Of a stretch of 5,847 nt of DNA, positions 1-5,825 are shown piece after piece. A program made the position numbers and the translations under genes. Numbering within the stretch: the first letter of the stretch is position 1; each line of letters opens with the position of its first letter. The notes under the pieces were generated by a model. The model was not told where the DNA came from and searched no databases. It saw only the letters and a program-made list of their open reading frames with translations. The DNA comes from an uncultured Acetobacteraceae bacterium (GTDB lineage Bacteria > Pseudomonadota > Alphaproteobacteria > Acetobacterales > Acetobacteraceae), in the NCBI GenBank assembly GCA_903839965.1, contig CAIMEK010000048.1, positions 1-5,847 of the forward strand. Direction: 5' to 3'.

Positions 1-71
1 CGCCCACTGGCGTCCACCACGCATATGCTGCTCAGTTCCAACAACACGTCGATCCCGGCATAGTGCTCCAT
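1..71 (-). CDS. IS110-family transposase, N-terminal fragment (runs off the window)
   Basis: Reading leftward from an ATG at 71, the frame is open to the window edge and gives 23 codons beginning MEHYAGIDVLLELSS, then CVVDASG. This resembles the start of IS110-family DEDD recombinases, in which the Asp of the GIDV segment is the first acidic residue of the RuvC-like catalytic domain. Family members usually read GIDVSLE here; this copy has Leu for that Ser. A GAGGGA ribosome site (minus strand, 82-77) lies 5 nt before the ATG and supports this start. The rest of the gene lies outside the window, so whether the element is intact cannot be told. The family call rests on a short but characteristic stretch. 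Confidence 0.72.
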   Translation of the reverse strand, partial: MEHYAGIDVLLELSSICVVDASG

Positions 72-170
72 GGTCGTCCCTCGATGATGCTTGGGGCTGG
101 CTCCACGTCAGACCTCATTCATGACACCATCATTCCGGGGGACGACCACCTCCGCCGCCTACCTCGGCGG
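71..170 (-). ncRNA. Structured IS110 upstream region, candidate bridge RNA
   Basis: Just upstream of the IS110-type ATG, the minus strand can fold into two hairpins. The first in transcription order is a perfect 6-bp stem (165-170 with 152-157) around a 7-nt loop. The second is long: a 10-bp perfect stem (139-148 with 71-80), an asymmetric internal loop (134-138 against 81-83), a further 6-bp stem (128-133 with 84-89) and a 38-nt apical loop (90-127). IS110-group elements are known to encode a structured bridge RNA upstream of the recombinase, with large loops that pair with target and donor DNA. Position and architecture fit, but the assignment is inference. The 3' arm also covers part of the transposase ribosome site and the A of its ATG, so it could instead be a translational control hairpin. 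Confidence 0.4.
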
Positions 171-192
171 CCGGCCCGTTACCCCATCTAGG

Positions 193-208
193 CTTACTGT
201 ATCATAAA
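193..208 (+). repeat. IS701-family terminal inverted repeat, transposase-distal end
   Basis: The sequence CTTACTGTATCATAAA matches the reverse complement of 1688-1703 at 15 of 16 positions. The ancestral transposase frame appears to end inside it, with a TAA on the minus strand at 196-194. One base further out (188-191) lies CTAG. Confidence 0.85.
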
Positions 209-1625
209 CGGATACCTATTATGCAGCCGTTGGCAACGCGGGCAGCGCGGCAGAGTTCGGGCGAGAGCGCGGGCGATGGCGGTGCGCACTGTGGTTATTG
301 AGGTGGCGACGTGGCGTTCAGGCCGGATTGGCAGCGCCGCGGGGTCGGTAGCCTTCGGATAAGGTAGATGCCTTGAAGGATTGCGGTTGCCACTGTCCTG
401 AGGGGGGAATCGTCGCCCGTTCGGCGATGAGAAAGCCATAGGCGGCGATGCAGAGGGTGGCATGATGATGGAAGCCGCGCCATCCACGACCTTCATAGTG
501 TCCGAGGCCGAGTTCCTGCTTGAGGTCCTGGTAGTCGCGCTCGATGCGCCAGCGCAGCTTGGCCAGATTGACCAGTGCGCGCAGTGAGGTGTCGGGGGGC
601 AGGGTGGCAAGCCAGTATTTCGTTGGCACCGGCTCGTCCGGGGGCCATTCGATCAGGAACCACTCTTCGGGCCGTGGCGTGGGGCGCCAATAGTCGCGGT
701 GGCCCGGACGGACGCGCACGGCGGCGAAGCGCGAGGTCAGCGAGGCATTGCTGCCTTCGCGCCAAGTGACGCGGTGCCAGGCGCGCTTCGGCAGGCCGGT
801 CGCCAGTTCCTTGGCAGAAACCGGCTTGTGTGCAGCGTCACGACGCACCAGCGAGGTCCGACGTCCACGCCCGCTCCATGGCTTTGGCGTCAGCGGCTCG
901 GTGCCTGGCGGCCACAGGCTGGTCGAGGATTGGATGCCGACAATATAGAGCAGCCCGAGCCTGGTGATGCCGTCGCGAAACTCGGTGTCGACGCCATACC
1001 CGGCGTCGGCCAGCACGGGCGCGGGAGGAAGGCCGGCCTGCAGCGCCGCGTGGATCTGGGCGAGCGCGATCTGTGGCTTGGTCTGGAAGGCAATCGCGTC
1101 CGGCACGCCAGCGCGAGCGCGACGGATCGGGTCGTCGGCCCAGGCCTGCGGCAGATACAACCGACGCGCAATCGGCAGGCTGGCATGGTCGTTAGCGAGC
1201 GACAGCGTGACGGCGACCTGACAGTTGTCCTGCTTGCCGAGTTGGCCGCAATACTGCCGGGCGACGCCCACCGAGTGCGTGCCCTTCTTGGCAATGCCGG
1301 TGTCGTCGATCATCCAGCCGCGGATCGCGCCGCGCCGCTCGATCAGCGGCAACACGCGGGCGCGCACGGCGGCAAGGACGGCATCGTCTGACCAGTCGGC
1401 CTTGGCAACCAAGTGGTGCAGCGACTGGTGCGCTGCCTATATCCGCCCGGGTGCTACGCGCGCTGCCATCGGCTCAACGCTCTTGCGTGCCCCGGGCAGC
1501 AACAGCCCGACGCAATAGGACCGGAACGGCGCCGCGCGATCGGCATGGCCCAATGCCGCCGTCAGGGCCTCGACATAGGCCGCTAACCGTGATTCGCTGC
1601 CCTGCGTATCGGACGAGAGACCCAC
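194..1625 (-). pseudogene. IS701-family DDE transposase, broken by an amber codon and a frameshift
   Basis: The frame starts at a GTG at 1625 and encodes 62 residues (AAYVEALTAALGHADRAAP, then LLLPGARKSVEPMAARVAPG) up to a TAG at 1439-1437. The same frame continues directly after the stop with AAHQSLHHLVAKADW, so a single CAG-to-TAG change explains the break. The core domain follows: WMIDDTG and VARQYCGQLGKQDNCQVAV, then ADAGYG, then WRIERDYQDLKQELGLGHYE. These supply the expected Asp, Asp and Glu of a DDE transposase (about residues 107/108, 207 and 362 or 371 counting from the GTG). The frame stops early at 320-318, while the neighbouring frame carries the expected tail RPERHVATSITTVRTAIARA and ends at 194 inside the inverted repeat. 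A 1-nt insertion near 330 would explain this. The restored protein would be about 476 residues. A TTG at 1412 could start a partial product, but it would lack the N-terminal domain and the tail. Confidence 0.85.
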
Positions 1626-1631
1626 AACCCG

Positions 1632-1636
1632 CCTCC
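1632..1636 (-). promoter_or_regulatory. Ribosome binding site GGAGG deciding the transposase GTG start
   Basis: On the minus strand GGAGG is followed by 6 nt (CGGGTT) and then the GTG at 1625. The frame closes upstream at a TAA and offers no other credible start, so this site fixes the N-terminus of the ancestral IS701 transposase. Confidence 0.65.
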
Positions 1637-1687
1637 ACGAGTGAGAATCTCCATGCGTACATACAGGACGTCGAATCGCACAAGAAC

Positions 1688-1703
1688 TTTATGACACAGT
1701 AAG
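1688..1703 (-). repeat. IS701-family terminal inverted repeat, transposase-proximal end
   Basis: On the minus strand this reads CTTACTGTGTCATAAA and differs from the other end at one position (A to G). It lies 62 nt upstream of the transposase GTG codon. One base outside it comes TTAA (1705-1708), which contains the stop codon of the neighbouring dehydrogenase gene. Confidence 0.85.
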
Positions 1704-1704
1704 A

Positions 1705-2592
1705 TTAAGCCTGCTTCAACTCGATCAGGCTCCGCCGGATCTTCCGCCCGCGCAGGATGCGGTCCTCGATGTAGTCCGCGTCGCCCCACCGCACCGCCCG
1801 CGCCATCGCCTGTGCGTCCTCGGTGAAGCGCGCCAGCATCTCCAGCAACGCCTCGCGGTTGTTGAGGAACACGTCGCGCCACATCACCGGGTCCGACGCG
1901 GCGATGCGGGTAAAGTCGCGGAAACCCGAAGCGGCGAACTGCAACACCTGCTGCCGGCTCTCCCCCTCCAGGTCGTCGGCGGTGCCGCAAATGGTGAAGG
2001 CGATCAAATGCGGCAGGTGGCTCACGATCGCCAGCACCCGGTCGTGGTGGCTCGGCTCCATGCTCGACACCATGGACCCGCACCGCCGCCAGAACTCCGC
2101 GACCTTCTCCACCGCCGCCGCATCGGTGCCCGGCGGCGGCGTCAGCAGGCACCAACGGCCGTCGAACAGGGTGGAGAAACCGGCATCCGGCCCGGAATAC
2201 TCGGTGCCCGCCACCGGATGCGCCGGCACGAAATGCACCCCCTCCGGCACCAGCGGCCCAACATCGCGGATCACCGATTGCTTGGTGGACCCCACATCGG
2301 TGAGGATGCACCCGGGCCGCAGGTGCGGGGCGATCGCCTGCGCCAACGCCGCATAGGCGCCCACAGGCGCGCACAGCATCACGCAGTCCGCCCCTTCGAC
2401 CGCCCGCGCTGGGTCGATCTCGCAGCGGTCGGCAATGCCCAGCTCGCGCACCCGTTCGAGCGTCGCCTCAGTGCGCGCATTGGCCACCACCTCGGCGGCC
2501 AGCCCGCCGCGCTCGCGCGCCACGCGGGCCACCGAACTGCCGATCAGCCCGAAGCCGAGCAGCGCCAGCCGGCGGAACAGCGGTTCGCCCAT
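1705..2592 (-). CDS. tyrA: Prephenate/arogenate (cyclohexadienyl) dehydrogenase
   Basis: This 295-residue cytoplasmic enzyme performs the oxidative decarboxylation step toward tyrosine, acting on prephenate, arogenate or both. An N-terminal Rossmann nucleotide-binding motif GFGLIGSS (residues 13-20) is followed by the family hallmarks DVGSTK (99-104), HPVAGTEYSGPDAGF (125-139), FDGRWCLLTP (143-152) and SHLPHLIAF (191-199). Length is normal for the single-domain family, with no ACT or chorismate mutase domain. The second strand of the Rossmann fold ends in ANAR (37-40) without the acidic residue usual for NAD, which hints at NADP use. The ATG at 2592 begins at the first residue expected by homology and overlaps the upstream TGA by 1 nt (TGATG), so translation is probably coupled. 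The frame extends upstream only as a shadow of the aminotransferase gene. The IS701 repeat begins 1 nt after the TAA, and I see no terminator between them. In alphaproteobacteria this type is also called tyrC. Confidence 0.92.
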   Translation of the reverse strand: MGEPLFRRLALLGFGLIGSSVARVARERGGLAAEVVANARTEATLERVRELGIADRCEIDPARAVEGADCVMLCAPVGAYAALAQAIAPHLRPGCILTDVGSTKQSVIRDVGPLVPEGVHFVPAHPVAGTEYSGPDAGFSTLFDGRWCLLTPPPGTDAAAVEKVAEFWRRCGSMVSSMEPSHHDRVLAIVSHLPHLIAFTICGTADDLEGESRQQVLQFAASGFRDFTRIAASDPVMWRDVFLNNREALLEMLARFTEDAQAMARAVRWGDADYIEDRILRGRKIRRSLIELKQA

Positions 2593-3698
2593 CAGTCCCG
2601 CCGCTGCCCGACCTGCGTCGCCATGAAGGCGGTGCAGGCCTTGGCCACCAGGTTGCATTCCTCGGCGGTGCCGACGGTGATGCGCAGGCAGTGCGGCAGG
2701 TCGTAGGCCGCCATCCCCCGCACGATGATGCCGCGCCCGCGCAGACACGCGTCCGCTCCCATCGCCCGCTCCGCGGTGCCGAAGTCGGCGAGGACAAAAT
2801 TGCCGTGGCTGGGCCATACCTTGACGCCGACCACTTCCAGCGCCGCGGACAACCGTGCCCGCCACTCGGTGTTGTGGGCGACGCTGCGCTCCACCCAGCC
2901 CGGCTCCTCCAGCGCCGCCACTGCGGCGGCCTGGGCGGCGATGTTGATGTTGAACACGCCGCGCACCCGGTTGATCACGTCGATCACCGCCGGCGGCCCG
3001 TAGGCCCAGCCCACCCGCATGCCGCCCATGCCGAACACCTTGCTGAAGGTGCGCAGCATGACGGTGTCATCGCCGGCATCCACCAGCGCCGTGCCGGGGT
3101 CGTAGTCGGGGTCGGTGACGTATTCCGCATAGGCGGAGTCGATCACCAGCAGCACCTCGGGCGGCAAGCCGCGCCGCAGCCGTTCCATCTCCTCGCGGCC
3201 GAGCAGGCTGCCGGTGGGGTTGTTCGGGTTGGCGATGAACACCAGCCGGGTCTCCGGCGTCAGCGCGGCCAGCAGGCCATCGACATGCGCCGTCAGATCG
3301 CGCTCGGGCACCTTCAGCACCCGGCTGCCGGCATAGGTGCCGGAAATCTGGTACATGACGAAGCCGTGCATCGACATGATGATGTCCGTCCTCGGCCCGC
3401 CATAGATGTGGCAGAGGTGCTGGATCAGCTCATCCGAGCCGGTGCCGCAGACAATGCGCTCGGGATCGAGGCCGAACCGCGCGCCGATTGCCCGCCGCAG
3501 CGCCACCGACCCGCCATCGGGGTAACGATGCATTTCCGCGGCGACCTGGCGATACGCCTCCTGCGCGCCCGGCGGCGGCCCGAACGCGCCCTCGTTGGAC
3601 GACAGCTTGATGATGCGGTTAACGCCCTGCACCTTCGACTCGCCCGCGGCATAGGCCTGGATGGCCATGATTTCGGGGCGCGGCGTTGGTCCGGTCAT
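2592..3698 (-). CDS. hisC: HisC-family PLP aminotransferase, probably aromatic/histidinol-phosphate
   Basis: This 368-residue fold-type I aminotransferase carries KLSSNEGAFGPP (31-42), the cofactor segment GTGSDELI (85-92), NPNNPTG (157-163), the Asp of DSAYAEY (187-193), the Schiff-base lysine K220 in TFSKVFGMGGMRVGW, and the carboxylate-binding Arg of LRITVG (R339). HisC enzymes convert imidazole-acetol phosphate to histidinol phosphate, and members of this subfamily are known to transaminate aromatic keto acids as well. Placement between chorismate mutase and the TyrA-type dehydrogenase suggests that its main job here is transamination of prephenate or of 4-hydroxyphenylpyruvate and phenylpyruvate. 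A histidine role cannot be excluded without knowing whether the genome has a second copy. The start at 3698 is fixed by a strong ribosome site and by the ATGA overlap with the preceding gene; the frame stays open upstream without homology. Confidence 0.93.
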   Translation of the reverse strand: MTGPTPRPEIMAIQAYAAGESKVQGVNRIIKLSSNEGAFGPPPGAQEAYRQVAAEMHRYPDGGSVALRRAIGARFGLDPERIVCGTGSDELIQHLCHIYGGPRTDIIMSMHGFVMYQISGTYAGSRVLKVPERDLTAHVDGLLAALTPETRLVFIANPNNPTGSLLGREEMERLRRGLPPEVLLVIDSAYAEYVTDPDYDPGTALVDAGDDTVMLRTFSKVFGMGGMRVGWAYGPPAVIDVINRVRGVFNINIAAQAAAVAALEEPGWVERSVAHNTEWRARLSAALEVVGVKVWPSHGNFVLADFGTAERAMGADACLRGRGIIVRGMAAYDLPHCLRITVGTAEECNLVAKACTAFMATQVGQRRD

Positions 3699-4564
3699 GT
3701 GTCGTCTCCCTCCACGGGCAGGGCATAAGCCCCCAGAACCACCGGCGGACGCAAGGCGTCGGCGAGCGCCGCCAGGCGCGGATCGTCGTCGGTCACGAAG
3801 CCATCCACGTCCACCAGCGCCCGCGCTTCCGGCACCGGCGGATCGCGCCGCAGCAGCGCCTGCGCGCCGGCAAACCCGGCCGCGGCAAGCGCCGCCGACA
3901 GGTGCGCCCGACTCTGTTCCGCCGGCAACTCCAGGGCAATCAGCGAACGGTCGGCCCGGCTGGCATCCGGCGCCATCGCCGCCACCACCAGCGCCTCGAC
4001 GCGCGGCATCCCCTCGGCCCGCGGCACCCACACCGGCAGGCGCGCCACCACGTAAAGCCGCGGATCCGCCCGGTGCAGCAGCGACGTCCACCAGGGCGAC
4101 GCCTCCTCCTCGCCGGGCAACGGCAGCACGGCGGCGGTGGCGGTGCCGGCCCGCACCTCGGCAATCGCATGCCCCGGGCTGCGATGCACCCTGAGCGGCG
4201 TCAGCGCGCCGAAATGCTCGCGCGCGCATTGCATGTGGCCGCTCCCCGGCGCGACCTCGCAGGCCGCCACCGCGAACCGCCCCTGCAGGGTGGTGAACGC
4301 CGCCAACAACTCGCGCCACACCCGAACCACCGCGCCCCGCGGCAACTCGCCGCGATGGCGCTGCAACAGCCGGCGCAGAATATCGGCCTCGCGGCCCGGA
4401 TGCAGCGCCACCGGACCCTTGGCCCCGCGCGCCGCCACCTCCGCCCGCGCCATCAGCAGGTCATGGATGGCATCGTCGAGCCGGTCGATCTCGGCACGCA
4501 CCGCCGCCGGCGAGGCGGCGACGTCTTCGGCTGGGTCAACGGCGTTCGGGGCAGTGCTGGACAT
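3695..4564 (-). CDS. Chorismate mutase (AroQ type) with degenerate prephenate-dehydratase-like and ACT-like tail
   Basis: A 289-residue protein. Residues about 21-95 are an AroQ-type chorismate mutase, which converts chorismate to prephenate. VRAEIDRLDDAIHDLLMAR, the GAKG lysine, GREADILRRL and TLQG align with the Escherichia coli domain, placing R23, R40, K49, R58, E59 and Q94 at its active-site positions. The remaining 190 residues look like a worn P-protein. CAREHFG (113-119) followed by AIAEVRAGTATAAVLPLP (133-150) recalls the prephenate dehydratase domain. SLIALELP (207-214), LSAALAAAGF (222-231), VDVDGFV (251-257) and VVLGAYALP (275-283) follow the layout of the PheA ACT domain. The dehydratase TRF catalytic motif is absent (VEA at 189-191), so dehydratase activity is not expected. 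The start at 4564 has only a weak GCAGAG site; an ATG at 4618 is an alternative. It is the first gene of the operon. Confidence 0.85.
   Translation of the reverse strand: MSSTAPNAVDPAEDVAASPAAVRAEIDRLDDAIHDLLMARAEVAARGAKGPVALHPGREADILRRLLQRHRGELPRGAVVRVWRELLAAFTTLQGRFAVAACEVAPGSGHMQCAREHFGALTPLRVHRSPGHAIAEVRAGTATAAVLPLPGEEEASPWWTSLLHRADPRLYVVARLPVWVPRAEGMPRVEALVVAAMAPDASRADRSLIALELPAEQSRAHLSAALAAAGFAGAQALLRRDPPVPEARALVDVDGFVTDDDPRLAALADALRPPVVLGAYALPVEGDDT
3706..3713 (-). promoter_or_regulatory. Ribosome binding site of the aminotransferase gene
   Basis: The minus strand reads GGAGGGAG, followed by 7 nt and the ATG at 3698. It lies inside the last codons of the chorismate mutase gene and is the strongest ribosome site in the window. 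It picks out this start within a frame that stays open much further upstream. Confidence 0.75.
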
Positions 4565-4676
4565 CTCTGCAACGGGTTTGCGGGCCGGTTGGAATAGCGG
4601 ATGCCCGGCTCCCTGCATAGGCGGACGGATTGCGTAGCAGTTGCAGGCGGCCCGACGCGGCTCTATGCGTTGTCGC
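4565..4676. promoter_or_regulatory. Divergent intergenic region between the aromatic operon and metX
   Basis: These 112 bp must hold the promoters for both the leftward chorismate mutase operon and the rightward metX gene. I see no convincing sigma-70 pair. The best candidate toward metX is TTGGAA (4589-4594) with TGCATA (4614-4619), but the 19-bp spacing is too long. A weak inverted repeat CGGGC (4581-4585) / GCCCG (4603-4607) could be an operator or chance in GC-rich DNA. I could not match the conserved core of a SAM-II riboswitch, which precedes methionine genes in some alphaproteobacteria. Confidence 0.5.
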
Positions 4677-4678
4677 AT
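4665..4678 (+). other. Small hairpin over the alternative metX start codons
   Basis: ATGCG-TTGT-CGCAT is a perfect 5-bp stem with a 4-nt loop. The left arm begins with the in-frame ATG at 4665, and the right arm ends on the first two bases of the in-frame ATG at 4677. Neither ATG has a good ribosome site; an AGGCGG at 4645-4650 lies 14 nt before the first. The stem could affect which start is used, or could be chance. Confidence 0.35.
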
Positions 4679-5825
4679 GGACAGCGCCGCCGCCTCCATT
4701 GAACACCAGCACGTCGTCTTCGAGGACGGGCTCGCGCTTGAATGCGGCGTGACCCTCCCGCACCTGGTCGTGGCCTACCGAACCTACGGACGGCTCAACG
4801 GCCAACGCTCCAACGCGGTGCTGATCTGCCATGCCCTGACCGGGGACCAGTACGTCGCTGAAACCCATCCGGTCACCGGCAAACCGGGCTGGTGGGACAT
4901 GGTCGTCGGCCCCGACCTGCCGATCGACACCGACCGCTATTTTGTCATCTGCGCCAACGTGCTCGGCGGCTGCATGGGCTCCACCGGCCCGCGCAGCCCG
5001 CGCAACGGCATCGACGGCCCGCCCTGGGGCACCGACTTCCCGCCGATCACCATCCGCGACATGGTGCATGCCCAGAAGCTGCTGATCGACCACCTGGGCA
5101 TCGAACGCCTGTTCGCCGTCATCGGCGGCTCGATGGGCGGCATGCAGGCGCTGGACTGGGCCGCCGCCTACCCCGACGCGGTGTTCGCCGCCGTGCCGAT
5201 CGCCACCGCCGCCTACCATTCCGCGCAGAACATCGCCTTCAGCGAAGTCGGCCGCCAGGCGATCTTCGCCGATCCGGACTGGCAACACGGCCGCTACTGG
5301 GAAACCGGCAAGGTGCCGGCCCGCGGCCTGGCCGTGGCCCGCATGGCCGCGCACATCACCTATCTCTCCGAGCACGCGCTCACCCGCAAGTTCGGCCGCC
5401 GCCTGCGCGCCAAACCCAGTGGCGGCAGCGGACTTTCGCTGTTCGGCGACACCTTCGAAGTGGAAAGCTACCTGCAACACCAGGGCAGCACCTTCGTGCG
5501 ACGCTTCGACGCCAACTCCTACCTCACCATCACCCGCGCCATGGACTTCTTCGACCTGGCCGCCGAATACGGCGATCTGTCGCAGGCCTTCGCCGGCAGC
5601 CATACCCGCTTCTGCCTGGTCAGCTTCAGCAGCGACTGGCTGTTCCCCACCGCCGAGAGCCGCGCCATCGCCGGCGCTCTGAACCGCGCCGCCGCCAACG
5701 TCAGCTTCGTCGAAATCCCCTCCGACAAAGGCCACGACGCCTTCCTGCTCGACGAACCCGACTTCCACCGAACCCTCGCCGGCTTCCTCGCCGGCTGCGC
5801 CGAGCGGGCGGGGCTGCAGTCATGA
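4677..5825 (+). CDS. metX: Homoserine O-acyltransferase MetX
   Basis: A 382-residue alpha/beta-hydrolase-fold enzyme that acylates the hydroxyl of L-homoserine, using acetyl-CoA or succinyl-CoA, at the first committed step of methionine synthesis in the cytoplasm. Family landmarks are VAYRTYG (32-38), NAVLICHALTGDQYVA (46-61), GKPGWWDMVVGP (68-79), NVLGGCMGSTGP (94-105) and the nucleophile elbow GGSMGG with S152. The rest of the triad is D320 in SFSSDWLFP and H353 in DKGHDAFLL. Length is normal and no key residue is missing. I prefer the ATG at 4677 because homology begins soon after it; the ATG at 4665 would add four residues and a TTG at 4641 twelve. The acyl donor cannot be decided by eye. 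The stop overlaps the next start as ATGA, typical of metX-metW pairs. Confidence 0.95.
   Translation: MDSAAASIEHQHVVFEDGLALECGVTLPHLVVAYRTYGRLNGQRSNAVLICHALTGDQYVAETHPVTGKPGWWDMVVGPDLPIDTDRYFVICANVLGGCMGSTGPRSPRNGIDGPPWGTDFPPITIRDMVHAQKLLIDHLGIERLFAVIGGSMGGMQALDWAAAYPDAVFAAVPIATAAYHSAQNIAFSEVGRQAIFADPDWQHGRYWETGKVPARGLAVARMAAHITYLSEHALTRKFGRRLRAKPSGGSGLSLFGDTFEVESYLQHQGSTFVRRFDANSYLTITRAMDFFDLAAEYGDLSQAFAGSHTRFCLVSFSSDWLFPTAESRAIAGALNRAAANVSFVEIPSDKGHDAFLLDEPDFHRTLAGFLAGCAERAGLQS

Larger units (their letters stand above)
193..1703 (-). mobile_element. IS701-family insertion sequence, probably inactive
   Basis: An element of about 1.51 kb is bounded by inverted repeats of 16 bp (15 of 16 match) that begin CTTACTGT at each end, and it holds one transposase frame on the minus strand. 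Size, single gene and protein sequence fit the IS701 family. The transposase carries two lesions (amber codon and frameshift), so this copy probably cannot move without help in trans. The flanks do not form a target duplication: CTAG lies one base outside the left repeat and TTAA one base outside the right repeat. Both fit the YTAR target that I recall for this family, but they differ from each other. The right end lies 1 nt from the stop codon of the dehydrogenase gene. Confidence 0.85.

Noticed and set aside
1640..1690. Possible transposase promoter (TTCTTG, 17 nt, TATGTA on the minus strand).
   Set aside because: The -35 match is only two of six bases, which is not distinguishable from chance.
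2593..2865. N-terminal extension of the dehydrogenase frame by 91 codons.
   Set aside because: It overlaps the aminotransferase C-terminus in another frame, and the Rossmann motif starts right after the ATG at 2592 as expected.
2691..3728. Long plus-strand open frame opposite the aminotransferase gene (345 codons).
   Set aside because: It is antisense to a well-supported gene, rich in Arg, His, Ala and Gly as expected of GC-rich shadow frames, and shows no family motif.
3699..4319. N-terminal extension of the aminotransferase frame by 207 codons.
   Set aside because: The extension is a shadow of the chorismate mutase gene. The ATG at 3698 has a strong ribosome site and begins at the family's normal N-terminus.
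3686..4597. 303-codon plus-strand frame opposite the chorismate mutase gene.
   Set aside because: It is an Arg/His/Gln-rich shadow of the true gene, without a ribosome site or homology.
4581..4676. SAM-type riboswitch upstream of metX.
   Set aside because: I could not find the conserved core sequences of SAM-II in this short spacer.
4536..5768. 410-codon minus-strand frame opposite metX.
   Set aside because: It mirrors the metX coding frame, has low-complexity Gly/Ala/Val/Glu composition and no recognisable motif. MetX itself has a full catalytic triad.
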